A stretch of DNA of 64,000 nucleotides from an uncultured Chloroflexota bacterium (GCA_937974245.1 CALJKV010000011.1:19554-83553), one strand, 5' to 3'. Positions 25,643 to 34,611 are shown, counted from the stretch's first letter. The notes: generated by a model not told the origin, from the sequence alone. Numbers and translations: made by a program.

Positions 25643-27244
25643 TTAAGCAACCGCAATTGATTTATCGGCAACCAGGGCTTCAATCGTCAAAATCATGGCC
25701 GCGATGGAAGCCGCGCTCTCCACAGCACTCCGCGTTACTTTGGCGGGGTCGGGTATGCCAGTCGCAAGCATGTCAACATATTCACCCGTCATCACGTCAT
25801 AACCGATACGAGGGTTTTTCTGGCTAGCCTGCGCCCGGCGCACATTGGCAACAATGACTGCCCCTTCTGCACCCGCGTTCTCGGCAAGCCGGCGCATCGG
25901 GACTTCAAGCGCACGGCGCACGACATTGACACCGGTATTGATATCCTCATGGTCGAACTTGAGATCAACCAGCGCCGACATGGCGTTCAGCAGCGTTACC
26001 CCACCGCCGGGTACAATCCCATCCTCAATCGCCGCCCGAGTCGCGTTTAATGCATCTTCGACACGGTGTTTCTTTTCTTTGAGTTCTGTTTCAGTCGCAG
26101 CGCCCACTTTAATCACGGCCACACCCCCCTTGAGTTTTCCCAGGCGCTCCCGGAGTTTTTCGCGGTCGTAATCGCTGGTACTCAGTTCAATCTCGCGTTG
26201 TATAGACTGGATGTGGTTTTGGATCGCAGTCGTGTCTCCCGCGCCATCCATGATTGTGGTGTATTCTTTCGTGGCAACCACTTTGCCCGCGCGTCCGAGC
26301 TCACCCAGTGTAGTCGTTTCAAGTTTGTGTCCGAATTCTTCACTAATGACCGTTGCCCCTGTCAAAATGGCAATATCACGCAGCATGTCTTTACGCCGAT
26401 CCCCAAAACCCGGCGCTTTCACGGCCAGTAGCATCACAGTGCCGCGCAGTGAATTCAGCACCAGTGTCGTGAGTGCCTGCCCGTCAACATTTTCTGCGAT
26501 GATGACCATCTCACGCTTGCCCGACTGAATGAGCTTTTCCAAAAGCGGAACCAGACTCTGGGCCGAACTGATTTTCTTGTCGTAGATGAGGATATAGGGC
26601 GCTTCAAGTATCGCTTCCATCGCTCCAGGGTTCGTTACAAAGTATGGACTGATGTAACCTTGATCGAACTGCATTCCCTCAACATATTCGATCTCAAAAC
26701 TCATGGTGTTGCTGTCCTCAACAGCGATGACACCATCCTTGCCTACCTTATCCATCACGGTCGCAATCAGTTCGCCAATTTTGGTATCCTGAGCGGAGAT
26801 ACTGGCGACCTGGGCAATTGCATCGCGGGTATTTACCGGGACAGACTGCTCCAGGATGTGATCGGAAACGGCTTCTAAGGCCGCCATGATGCCCATCTTC
26901 ATCAACATCGCGTTGGCACCTGCTGCCAGGTTTTTTATTCCCTCATGAACCATAGCTTGCGCCAGAACTGTTGCAGTGGTTGTGCCATCGCCAGCAATAT
27001 CATTTGTCTTTGTGGCAGCCTCTTTGAGAAGCTGTGCTCCCATATCCTGGAATGAATCTGGTAACGCAATATCTTCGGCAACCGTGACACCGTCGTGAGT
27101 AATGATGGGCCTCCCGAAGGTCTTATCAATGGCGACATTACGCCCCTTCGGCCCCAGCGTGACTGCAACCGCGTTAGCAACCTGATCTATGCCGTGCAGG
27201 AGTTGTTGTCGGGCATTATCTTCAAAAATGATTTGTTTGACCAT
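25643..27244 (-). CDS. groEL: Chaperonin GroEL (Hsp60)
   Basis: The protein is 533 aa from the ATG at 27244 (MVKQIIFEDNARQQLLHG), with GGAGA 5 nt upstream. Family motifs are intact: AVTLGPKGRNVAIDK, the ATPase loop AGDGTTTATVLAQAM, and KNLAAGANAMLMKMG. The C-terminus ends at LVADKSIAVA and lacks the GGM-rich tail. No groES is adjacent and no CIRCE operator is seen upstream, so this may be a secondary groEL copy. An 83-aa gene is 50 bp upstream in the same direction. Confidence 0.97.
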   Translation of the reverse strand: MVKQIIFEDNARQQLLHGIDQVANAVAVTLGPKGRNVAIDKTFGRPIITHDGVTVAEDIALPDSFQDMGAQLLKEAATKTNDIAGDGTTTATVLAQAMVHEGIKNLAAGANAMLMKMGIMAALEAVSDHILEQSVPVNTRDAIAQVASISAQDTKIGELIATVMDKVGKDGVIAVEDSNTMSFEIEYVEGMQFDQGYISPYFVTNPGAMEAILEAPYILIYDKKISSAQSLVPLLEKLIQSGKREMVIIAENVDGQALTTLVLNSLRGTVMLLAVKAPGFGDRRKDMLRDIAILTGATVISEEFGHKLETTTLGELGRAGKVVATKEYTTIMDGAGDTTAIQNHIQSIQREIELSTSDYDREKLRERLGKLKGGVAVIKVGAATETELKEKKHRVEDALNATRAAIEDGIVPGGGVTLLNAMSALVDLKFDHEDINTGVNVVRRALEVPMRRLAENAGAEGAVIVANVRRAQASQKNPRIGYDVMTGEYVDMLATGIPDPAKVTRSAVESAASIAAMILTIEALVADKSIAVA

Positions 27245-27294
27245 GATCTTTCTCCGTTTCATGCCTCATTACAGAGTCACCAGCCCATTGCTCG

Positions 27295-27546
27295 TTATTG
27301 ATAATTGTTTAGCTTTCTCAAGGCACGCTCCCGACGACGTTTTGCGCGTTCAACCGTTCGCTGGTGTGACCAGTCGGGGGGATTTTCGGGATCCCATAAC
27401 GAAAGTATCTTATTGGCTGTTACAGTCTGCTGCCCGGCTTCCAGATCGGCGATATAGGCTTCCAGCGAAGCGATATCAGCCGGATAGTTTGCGGCCATTG
27501 TGTTCAGGAATGCAACAATTTGAGCAGGTCTATCGGATTGGGTCAT
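27295..27546 (-). CDS. Small hypothetical protein upstream of groEL
   Basis: The protein is 83 aa with no recognised family. The first half is helical (QIVAFLNTMAANYPADIASL), and the end is strongly basic (VERAKRRRERALRKLNNYQ). It lies 50 bp upstream of groEL and may be co-transcribed. Confidence 0.6.
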   Translation of the reverse strand: MTQSDRPAQIVAFLNTMAANYPADIASLEAYIADLEAGQQTVTANKILSLWDPENPPDWSHQRTVERAKRRRERALRKLNNYQ

Positions 27547-27654
27547 CTCACTCTCCCTTTATCACTTCGGTTATTGTTTTCATTGTTCACGCACGTCGTA
27601 GAAATGAGGGTAAAGAGAGGGGATGGACGACGCGATCACTATACCCTTATGCGA

Positions 27655-28233
27655 TTACGACTTATCAGGATTTATGCGCCCAAAAGTGCGTTTGAAGGTT
27701 TGCCTCTCAGCTTCCTGAGTGGTGGCGATAGTCAAAGCCTTTTTACGCCGAGCTGCGCTGATCCAACGATGATCGTTCGTGCTGGAAAGGAAAAATAGCG
27801 ACCCCAACACAGCGACCACGGCCAGTATGAGCGTGGTTCGAGAATTCTCTGCATTTAGAGGCTGTACCACAACATCAAGGAGGGTGTTAGTGCTGGCAAC
27901 AAAGTTGATATTCGTGTCTCCGGTCACTACCAACTCGCTTACACCGAACGGTACTGCAAGTTCAAATAACTGGGTTGCACCGCGCCCGCTGCCTTGTGTT
28001 GTTGAGCGCCCTGAAACATTCGCGATGCTGCTGGAAACCCTGAATGCACGCGAGCTGACCAACTGCACAGGGACCGGCACCACCGACGGATTCGTGACCG
28101 TTACCGGGCCGCCACCGACACCAAAATTGAGATCGGTTCCGCTGTAGGAATAGGTGCGAAGGGAATTGACTCCCCAAATAGTAGCTCCAACCAAGACGAC
28201 AATTGCGATCAAGACTTTCCAGTTGAGCTTCAT
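27655..28233 (-). CDS. Twin membrane protein B flanking the SPFH gene
   Basis: The protein is 192 aa. An N-terminal transmembrane segment (about 6-24) and a second (about 134-152) bracket an extracytoplasmic beta-rich domain with GGGPVTVTNPSVVPVPVQLV. It ends in a basic cytoplasmic tail. It is a clear paralogue of the protein at 29359-29964: both share GPVTVTNPS, PVPVQLV, the TQLFEL or TQLLEF strand, VVQPLN/TVQPMN and a HRWI motif after TM2. The two lie either side of an SPFH gene. Family not recognised. Confidence 0.75.
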   Translation of the reverse strand: MKLNWKVLIAIVVLVGATIWGVNSLRTYSYSGTDLNFGVGGGPVTVTNPSVVPVPVQLVSSRAFRVSSSIANVSGRSTTQGSGRGATQLFELAVPFGVSELVVTGDTNINFVASTNTLLDVVVQPLNAENSRTTLILAVVAVLGSLFFLSSTNDHRWISAARRKKALTIATTQEAERQTFKRTFGRINPDKS

Positions 28234-28361
28234 CTGCCTTTACTCCATTCTGTATGTACCGTACCAATATGCGAAAGCCGGTTACGGTTCATGCCTTCTC
28301 ATTTCAAGATACCTGACCAGCGCATGAAGAAAAATAATCTCAGGCTGCGGCACAGCAGTTA

Positions 28362-29210
28362 CTAGGATTCTGGGACTCCGCGTCCATTTTTCTCGATTGG
28401 GGCACTCAAGGGTAAGCTGCCCAGCAGCAGCGTGGGGCTGATACCATGCTCCGTAATGACGACCTTTGTATTTTCTCGCAGCGAATTCTCGATCATTTCT
28501 ATTCGTTTTAACTCCTGGGCATTACCGATGAAATACCGCTCAGCAGCTTCGTTGACCAGGCGTATGGCTTCTGCTTTGCCCTGTGCTACCTGGATGACCG
28601 CTTCACGCTCGCCTTCAGCCCTTTGGATGATCGCCAGTTTTTGCTGTTGGGCAGCCTCGAACTCGCCGGTTGCCAGCAGCTTCATGGAACGCCGCTCTTG
28701 CTCGGCGGTCTTCTGCTTGTGCATGGCTCTTTTGATGTCATCGGGTGGGTCAATCAAGCGGATTTCTACCTTGCTGACAGTCAAACCCCATTCGACCGCA
28801 AAAGTGTTCAGGATTCGCTGCAAATTGTTGGCGATCTTCTCACGAGCGACGAGGCTCTCATCCAATGACAATTCGCCAAATTCCTGGCGCAGGTTCGTCA
28901 TCGCCAGTTGGATGATGGCCCGCTGCCAGTTGTCGATGTTATAGAAGGTGCGCTTGATCCCTTCTTCATCAATGGTAGGTCGTACCCACATCACGCCATC
29001 AACTGTAATTTCAACATTGTCTTTGGTAATCACCGGCTGCGGATCAATATCCATCGTATGTTCGCGGACGTCACGCACGCGGGTGATATGCACAATCGGG
29101 ATTTGAAACCCGAACCCAGGCAGTACAAATTTGTTGTACTTCCCGAGTGTTTCTTGGATTCCCCGCTCGTAAGGTCGGAGGATATAGATTGGGCCGTATA
29201 TTGTTCTCAT
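28362..29210 (-). CDS. SPFH/band-7 domain protein between twin membrane proteins
   Basis: The protein is 282 aa. A band-7 domain spans about 12-180 (RPYERGIQETLGKYNKFVLP; ITVDGVMWVRPTIDEEGIKR; LRQEFGELSLDESLVAREKI). A coiled, alanine/glutamate-rich region follows (AEQERRSMKLLATGEFEAAQ). Unlike the SPFH protein at 7198 it has no obvious N-terminal transmembrane helix and starts near the domain. AAAGGA precedes the ATG. Gene order twin-SPFH-twin, all on the minus strand, suggests a membrane microdomain assembly. Confidence 0.88.
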   Translation of the reverse strand: MRTIYGPIYILRPYERGIQETLGKYNKFVLPGFGFQIPIVHITRVRDVREHTMDIDPQPVITKDNVEITVDGVMWVRPTIDEEGIKRTFYNIDNWQRAIIQLAMTNLRQEFGELSLDESLVAREKIANNLQRILNTFAVEWGLTVSKVEIRLIDPPDDIKRAMHKQKTAEQERRSMKLLATGEFEAAQQQKLAIIQRAEGEREAVIQVAQGKAEAIRLVNEAAERYFIGNAQELKRIEMIENSLRENTKVVITEHGISPTLLLGSLPLSAPIEKNGRGVPES

Positions 29211-29358
29211 TGCGTTTTCCTTTGCTGCCCTATCTGGTTAGATAAGGAAGTATATCTATACCGGGATGCCATACATTAAGGATTGTTGGTGGCTATCAAC
29301 AGCGGCGATCAAAAGTCAGACCAGCGGACTTCATTTGACCGCCGCTGTTAATGTATTT

Positions 29359-29964
29359 CTAGACGTCCGCGCGATTGTCACCATACGACCGCACAGCGTG
29401 ACCTTGCCTGCTGGCAGCAGTTTCAAGCGCTGGCGTCAAGTCGGGGGTGATCGCCTTCTTGCCGCGAAGTACACCAATCCAACGATGTTCGAACGTATGG
29501 GAGATATAGAAAAGCAATCCGAACACGATAACCGCAGCCGCAATCAGCGTGGTGTTCACCTCGCTCGTGTTCATGGGTTGTACCGTTGCCTCAAGCCTGG
29601 TCTGTGAGTTCACTACCAGGTTCACATTGGCACCACGCAAGATTGCAAACTCATTGACGCCGGACGGCAGTTCAAATTCGAGCAACTGGGTGCTGGTGCT
29701 TCCGTTGCCCTGCCGGGTTGAGGCGCCGGATACCCCTTCGATTGTGCTTGAAACAGTGAAACTGCGTGTGCCTGCGCCGACCAATTGTACGGGTACGGGC
29801 TGATCTGAAGGGTTCGTCACGGTCACAGGGCCGCTCCCAAGATCAATATCCAGATTGGTTCCCGTATATGAATGGGGGAGAACTGAACCCACTGCCCAGA
29901 AGATTGCCCCGACAATGACTACACCCGCGAGTGCTGCTTTGAAAAACTTCCAGTTGATGTTCAT
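29359..29964 (-). CDS. Twin membrane protein A flanking the SPFH gene
   Basis: The protein is 201 aa from the ATG at 29964 (GGAG 9 nt upstream, the same spacing as in its twin); an ATG at 29970 is possible. The topology is TM (about 10-28), beta-rich ectodomain (SGPVTVTNPSDQPVPVQLVG; STQLLEFELPSGVNEFAIL), TM (about 138-156), cytoplasmic tail starting with HTFEHRWIGVLRGKKA. It is paralogous to the 27655-28233 protein. It is first in the three-gene set, so expression probably starts in the 29971-30459 region. Confidence 0.75.
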   Translation of the reverse strand: MNINWKFFKAALAGVVIVGAIFWAVGSVLPHSYTGTNLDIDLGSGPVTVTNPSDQPVPVQLVGAGTRSFTVSSTIEGVSGASTRQGNGSTSTQLLEFELPSGVNEFAILRGANVNLVVNSQTRLEATVQPMNTSEVNTTLIAAAVIVFGLLFYISHTFEHRWIGVLRGKKAITPDLTPALETAASRQGHAVRSYGDNRADV

Positions 29965-29970
29965 TTGCAT

Positions 29971-30459
29971 TTACTCCCATATATCTGTGATCTGAGACAC
30001 TGAATATCGCAGGTCGCAGCTTAAAAAACGGTTCAGATGGTGGTGTGGTAGTGAAACGATGCAATCACGCCAATTGGCAGGATTGCGCCTTATAAAGCGT
30101 ATTCATCAAGATAGCAAATGTGTCCTGGGGCTGCGCTTGATGAGCGAGGAATAGCTGAATCCTGCTGAAGACTGGAGCAAGTTCAACGGGCATCACCAAA
30201 CCCGAATTTGGAGACGAGGAGGTCAAAAACTCTATCATAAAAGGTTAAAGTGGATATAAGTTTGCTTCGGGCTTTCGACAGATGATCCCTGACAGTAAGT
30301 TCTATTTATATTTTAGAGTCTATCTTGGCTCAGATCACCCATCTTTGGGGGGATTTATGCATAGTCCTTTAGAATGATCTTTTCACTTTCATCCTGACAA
30401 AAGAAGCCCTAATGTCGCGTGTGTCCTAAATATTTTCACAGCCGGTGTGAAGCAGAGCC
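29971..30459. other. Gene-free region between the SPFH set and the CheY gene
   Basis: This 489-bp spacer must hold the promoter for the twin/SPFH genes near 30000-30100. Its right part contains one copy of a 34-bp direct repeat (30350-30383) whose partner lies upstream of the CheY gene. Confidence 0.5.
30350..30383 (+). repeat. 34-bp direct repeat, copy 1
   Basis: This stretch matches 30933-30966 with two mismatches; the shared core is CTTTAGAATGATCTTTT. Similarity continues weakly a few bases to the left (CTTTGGGGGG versus TCTTGAGAGGG). The copies flank the CheY gene in the same orientation. Confidence 0.7.
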
Positions 30460-30825
30460 TTATTCGAACAAAAAATGTGCGATAGTGGATAGAAACTCTG
30501 GAATGCTTATCGGCTTTGTCAAATAGGCTTCTACCTCTAAATCACGAGAGGCCTTCAGCGTTTGTTCGTCGCTGCTTCCTGTGACCATAAGGAATGGGAT
30601 TTTCGCCAATACAGGGTCGGCCTTTGCCGTTTTCAAAACCTCAATGCCATTCATGACCGGCATATCAACATCACACATAATGAGATTGGGAGAATGCTGG
30701 CGAATCATTTGCAGGCCAATCTGACCATTCTCAGCCTCTAAGGTTGCATAATTTTCGAATTTCAGGATTTCCATCAGGTTTGTCCGGTAATCCTTGTTGT
30801 CATCAATGATGAGAATTGTATTCAT
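30460..30825 (-). CDS. CheY-like single-domain response regulator
   Basis: The protein is 121 aa from the ATG at 30825, with GGAG upstream. The receiver is complete: acidic pair in ILIIDDNKDY, phospho-Asp in NLIMCDVDMPVMNG, the MVTGSSDE switch Ser/Thr region and Lys in YLTKPIS. There is no output domain. It is divergent from the GAF kinase at 31057, whose product may phosphorylate it. Confidence 0.9.
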   Translation of the reverse strand: MNTILIIDDNKDYRTNLMEILKFENYATLEAENGQIGLQMIRQHSPNLIMCDVDMPVMNGIEVLKTAKADPVLAKIPFLMVTGSSDEQTLKASRDLEVEAYLTKPISIPEFLSTIAHFLFE

Positions 30826-30932
30826 AGAGAGTTTTCTCCAATAATACACAGGTTGGGATGTTGGAGAATTGATAGAATTTCTTACAAATATTAGTATAAG
30901 ATTTAATTTCAATGAGGCACTCCTTCTTGAGA

Positions 30933-30966
30933 GGGATTTATCCATAGTTCTTTAGAATGATCTTTT
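30933..30966 (+). repeat. 34-bp direct repeat, copy 2 (possible promoter of the GAF kinase)
   Basis: This is the partner of 30350-30383. Here the repeat is 90 bp upstream of the kinase start and includes TAGAAT, a plausible -10 element for rightward transcription. The promoter role is inference. Confidence 0.55.
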
Positions 30967-31056
30967 TGCTTATTAAGAAATTTTTCGCCAACATCCTGTA
31001 GGATAAGGATAAAAGGTTTCAACACGTAATGAGCGTGAATGAAGGTAGATGGTGAA

Positions 31057-32592
31057 ATGAGTACCTTAAGCGAAAAAATCGAGGCTGTTCAAACATGGAT
31101 CAATGAACTTCAACAGAATCAGACTGCCGATCCAGCAGGGCATCATGCTGTTGAGGTAATACTCACCGAGATACTGGGTGTGATCCAGCAGGACCCTGCC
31201 CACGCATCGTCAGAACAAGCTATGTCCGAGACGTATGCCGATTTGGAGAGACAGGTTCAGGAGCAAACAACCGCACTGACCCGGGCGACAACTGCTCTGA
31301 AAAACCAGATCAACGAACGAGAAACGGCTGCTCAAAAGCTGCGAAAAGCGTATAACGATTTAGAGGTGCATCTTCAAGATCACATTGCCTATCAGTCCCG
31401 GCTGAACCAGCGCCTGCAAGAACAAATTGACCAGCAAAGACGAACCCAAGCGCTTGAGCAGGAAGAACGTGCCTTAACCGAAGCCTTGCGTGATACGCTG
31501 GCGACCATGAGCAGTACCCTCGATCTGGATAAGATACTGGATCACATTCTTGATACGGTCAGCCGGGTTACACCCTATGATGGCGCGAATGTCCTGTTTG
31601 TGGAGTCCGATCTGGTGCGGGTGGTACGCCAGAGAGGTTACATTGAAAAAGGGCTGGATAAGAATTTGCTCAATCAACGGATTCCGGTCACGAAATTGGC
31701 AGCCTTGCAACAATTGATGGAAATTGGTAAACCTTTGGCTATCGCTGATACGACGACCTCGCCAATGTGGATCGGCTTTCCGGGCCTGGACTGGATAAAC
31801 TCCAATGTTATTGCCCCTATCCGCTCCAACGGTAGGATTCTCGGGTTTCTATCACTGGACAGCGCGACACCGGGCCATTTCACCCAGGCCCATGCAGAAC
31901 GACTGCAAAGCTTTGCGGATCAGGCTGCTATCGCTATTCAGAACGCCCGCCTGCTGGATCGCGCTAAACGTGCGGCAGTCCTGGCAGAGCGTAACCGACT
32001 GGCGAACGAGCTGCATGATACCATTTCTCAGACCCTCTGGTCAATGAGTTTGATTACCGAGCGACTGCCCGCGATCTGGGAAATTGATCGGGAGGAAGGC
32101 CGAAGCAGTCTTATTACAGTGCATCAATTAGCTCAGAGCGCCCTGGCAGAGATGCGCTCGCTGTTGCTGGAACTGCGTCCTTCAGCGCTCAGTGATGAAA
32201 AATTGGGTGATCTGATCCGCCAGGCCGCCGCGATTATCACCAACCGCACCGGATTGAACATTTCGGTCCAGATAGATGAGCAAGAACCGCTTCCCGCCGA
32301 AGTACATTTTGCGCTGTACCGCGTGGTACAGGAAGCACTCAATAATGTGGCACTTCATGCTTCGGCCAGCGAAGTCAAGATTAATTTCAGGAGTCATTCG
32401 GGGAGAATGGACCTTACAATTCAGGATAATGGACAGGGATTCAATCCGGCGGACATATACCCTGGTCGTCTGGGACTCAGTATCATGATTGACCGTGTTC
32501 AGAATATTGACGGAACGATTGAAACCATCAGCCATAAAGGAGAAGGAACGCTCATCAAGGTTAGTTGGATAGCACCAGCCGGGGAGAAATAG
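31057..32592 (+). CDS. GAF-domain sensor histidine kinase (soluble, HisKA_3)
   Basis: The protein is 511 aa from the ATG at 31057; an in-frame ATG at 31039 has no ribosome-binding site. A long N-terminal coiled coil (about 1-145) leads to a GAF domain (LDLDKILDHILDTVSRVTPY through GFLSLDSATPGHFTQAHAER). The kinase core has HisKA_3 (ERNRLANELHDTISQTLWSM) and HATPase (IQDNGQGFNPADIYPGRLGL). There is no transmembrane segment, so it senses a cytoplasmic signal. The LuxR-type regulator 73 bp downstream is its probable partner. Confidence 0.93.
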   Translation: MSTLSEKIEAVQTWINELQQNQTADPAGHHAVEVILTEILGVIQQDPAHASSEQAMSETYADLERQVQEQTTALTRATTALKNQINERETAAQKLRKAYNDLEVHLQDHIAYQSRLNQRLQEQIDQQRRTQALEQEERALTEALRDTLATMSSTLDLDKILDHILDTVSRVTPYDGANVLFVESDLVRVVRQRGYIEKGLDKNLLNQRIPVTKLAALQQLMEIGKPLAIADTTTSPMWIGFPGLDWINSNVIAPIRSNGRILGFLSLDSATPGHFTQAHAERLQSFADQAAIAIQNARLLDRAKRAAVLAERNRLANELHDTISQTLWSMSLITERLPAIWEIDREEGRSSLITVHQLAQSALAEMRSLLLELRPSALSDEKLGDLIRQAAAIITNRTGLNISVQIDEQEPLPAEVHFALYRVVQEALNNVALHASASEVKINFRSHSGRMDLTIQDNGQGFNPADIYPGRLGLSIMIDRVQNIDGTIETISHKGEGTLIKVSWIAPAGEK

Positions 32593-32665
32593 TATAATAA
32601 TAATTAGTGCGTAGCGCGAACAAAAAGGCTAAACGTGCCGTCCGACAGCGAAGGAGGGAGCATAA

Positions 32666-33325
32666 ATGGTCACACAAGATCGGATACGGGTCGTGATTGT
32701 TGATGACCATGCAATGCTGCGCAAGGGTTTAGCCGTATTCTTGATGAGTTATGATGATCTCAAACTGGTTGGAGAGGCAGCGAATGGCAAAGAAGGACTG
32801 GCACTATGCGCCGATAAACAACCCGACATCGTATTGGTGGATTTGATGATGCCCATCATGGATGGCATCACGGCGACACGCCTGATTCGCCAGGATTTTC
32901 CGGATATTCAGGTGATTGCGCTCACCAGCTTCGGAGAAGAAAAACTGATTAAAGATGTTCTTGAGGCGGGTGCGATCAGCTACTTATTTAAGAAGACCTC
33001 GGCGGATGATCTGGCAAATGCCATCCGTTCTGCCCACAAGGGTATTTCTACGTATGCGCCCGAAGTGACTGATATCCTCGTCAAATCCCTCCAGAAACCC
33101 CAACCCGTATTTGAGACTTTGACGCCCAGAGAACGTGAAGTGCTGAGTTTGATGGTCAAAGGGCTAGGGAATCATGAGATTGCCGACTCCCTGACGATCA
33201 GTCTTTCCACCGCAAAATCGCATGTCAGCAGCGTTCTTGCCAAGCTGGGCGTTGCCAGTCGAGCTGAAGCAATCGTGATGGTACTGGAGCAAAATCTCAA
33301 TTCAGGCGCTTTCTATATCCCGTAG
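32666..33325 (+). CDS. NarL/LuxR-family response regulator
   Basis: The protein is 219 aa. The receiver has IVDDHAML and phospho-Asp in DIVLVDLMMPIMDG. The LuxR HTH is LTPREREVLSLMVKGLGNHE with STAKSHVSSVLAKLGV. AAGGAGG precedes the ATG. It follows the GAF kinase on the same strand, so the two form a two-component system. The stress genes beginning 374 bp downstream are candidate targets. Confidence 0.95.
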   Translation: MVTQDRIRVVIVDDHAMLRKGLAVFLMSYDDLKLVGEAANGKEGLALCADKQPDIVLVDLMMPIMDGITATRLIRQDFPDIQVIALTSFGEEKLIKDVLEAGAISYLFKKTSADDLANAIRSAHKGISTYAPEVTDILVKSLQKPQPVFETLTPREREVLSLMVKGLGNHEIADSLTISLSTAKSHVSSVLAKLGVASRAEAIVMVLEQNLNSGAFYIP

Positions 33326-33439
33326 CGGTACGATTTAACCAATCACACAGCAAGTATTGCTGCCCCCCATCCAATTCGCGTTTCCTCATTGCAAAATTGC
33401 AAATTTCTTGACTGGTAGCCCCCCAACTACATCATACCA

Positions 33440-33499
33440 AAGGATGATGAAATAATCCGTCCGACGAAGGATGTATTGATAAGTATTAGATTCTATACT
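33440..33499 (+). promoter_or_regulatory. Conserved promoter module, copy 1 (glycine-zipper stress gene)
   Basis: The elements are AAGGATGA (33440), AATAATCC (33451), AAGGATGT (33467) and a -10-like TATACT (33494-33499) within TTCTATACTGA. The same four elements with identical spacing (11, 16 and 27 bp) occur at 34525-34584. The GGAT/ATCC arrangement could bind a regulator. Confidence 0.7.
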
Positions 33500-33528
33500 G
33501 ATTATAGGCTCTATGACAGCTTAAACCT

Positions 33529-33659
33529 CTATTGGTTCGAGCTCGGAGATTTAAAACCGCAAATACCCCTTAAGAACTTTCGCCACACCGCAATTGAAAT
33601 CGGTTGGTAAAAACCTTCCCGAACCAATAGCTCAACTCTCTAACTTCTAGGCACGTGCC
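33529..33659 (+). promoter_or_regulatory. Potentially structured 5' leader of the stress gene
   Basis: Perfect 11-bp arms CTATTGGTTCG (33529-33539) and CGAACCAATAG (33620-33630) are separated by 80 bp. A GGCACGTGCC palindrome followed by TTTAATT lies at 33650-33659. If transcription starts just after the -10 at 33494, all of this is in a roughly 190-nt leader. It could be a regulatory RNA or attenuator. The rest of 33326-33698 holds no gene. Confidence 0.45.
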
Positions 33660-33698
33660 TTTAATTCCTGTCCTGACTTAATAGAAGGTGAATCCACA

Positions 33699-34532
33699 AT
33701 GACCAAGACTATTGTCACTATATACGATGACATTGTTGTAGCACGACAGGTCGTCGAAGATCTGGTGAATGCTGGTTTTGCCCGCAACTCTATCAGCCTG
33801 ATCACGAACGATGCTCAGAATCAATACAGCCACTATCTGGACAAAGACTATGCTCCAAGGGAGGACGCAGTTACAGCCGCTCAGGGTGCAGGTTTTGGAG
33901 CAATAGTCGGCGCTTTAACAGGCATTCTGGTTGGCGTGGTCACGTTGATGATTCCGGGTATCGGACTTGCAATCGCAGCCGGGCCAATCGTGGCGGGTCT
34001 AACCGGAGCGGTGGCGGGTGCCGTTACGGGCGGCGTAGTTGGCGTACTTGTCAAGAGTGGGGTACCCGAAGATGTAGCTCCCTATTACGCCGAGGGCATT
34101 CGACGCGGTGGGACGCTGATCAGTATCCAAACTTCTGACATCCTGGCTGTCAAGGATATCATGAATCGACATGGTTCGATCAACATTCACGAGCGTGTCA
34201 ATCTATGGCGGCAGAATGGATGGAAAGGATTTGATGCCGAGTCGGTTATGAACGAGGACGCGGCCAAATCACCTCTGGAGAAAACAACTTCCCCTACAAC
34301 GGAAACCCCCATTACTCGTGAGGCCAATCCAATAACGGTTGTGCCAGTCGTTGTGGCGGTGCTGACAACAGAACCGCAGATTGAAGATGACGACACAACC
34401 CAAGTACTTCCGTTGACAGAGACCGCAGCCGATTCCATAACGGATACGGCAATCCCAGCGAAGTCAATTCCTAATATGAATATGGAGACTGTCGAGCCAA
34501 TCCTGCCGGTAAATAATCATTCTGAAGGATGA
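33699..34532 (+). CDS. Glycine-zipper general-stress-like protein
   Basis: The protein is 277 aa. The N-terminal part resembles the YflT/GsiB-type stress domain (TIVTIYDDIVVARQVVEDLV; GFARNSISLITNDAQ). A long glycine-zipper segment (about 66-120: GFGAIVGALTGILVGVV, AVAGAVTGGVVGVLVKSG) then DVAPYYAEGIRRGGTLISIQ follows. A Thr/Pro-rich acidic tail ends the protein. This class is induced by stress and associates with membranes; its biochemical role is unknown. It has its own conserved promoter module and heads the plus-strand stress island. Confidence 0.75.
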   Translation: MTKTIVTIYDDIVVARQVVEDLVNAGFARNSISLITNDAQNQYSHYLDKDYAPREDAVTAAQGAGFGAIVGALTGILVGVVTLMIPGIGLAIAAGPIVAGLTGAVAGAVTGGVVGVLVKSGVPEDVAPYYAEGIRRGGTLISIQTSDILAVKDIMNRHGSINIHERVNLWRQNGWKGFDAESVMNEDAAKSPLEKTTSPTTETPITREANPITVVPVVVAVLTTEPQIEDDDTTQVLPLTETAADSITDTAIPAKSIPNMNMETVEPILPVNNHSEG

Positions 34533-34584
34533 CACAATAATCCACCTCAAGAAGGATGTTCCGCCAATGTAGAAATTCTATACT
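34525..34584 (+). promoter_or_regulatory. Conserved promoter module, copy 2 (first GlsB-like gene)
   Basis: AAGGATGA (34525), AATAATCC (34536), AAGGATGT (34552) and TATACT (34579-34584) repeat the elements and exact spacing of 33440-33499. Its left end overlaps the stop region of the preceding gene. TATACT is 28 bp from the GlsB-like start codon. Confidence 0.7.
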
Positions 34585-34611
34585 GAATTGTACGGAGAGG
34601 TGAAAAAGATC

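Noticed and set aside
27245..27294. Search for a CIRCE operator upstream of groEL
   Set aside because: No TTAGCACTC/GAGTGCTAA inverted repeat is present in the gap to the upstream gene.
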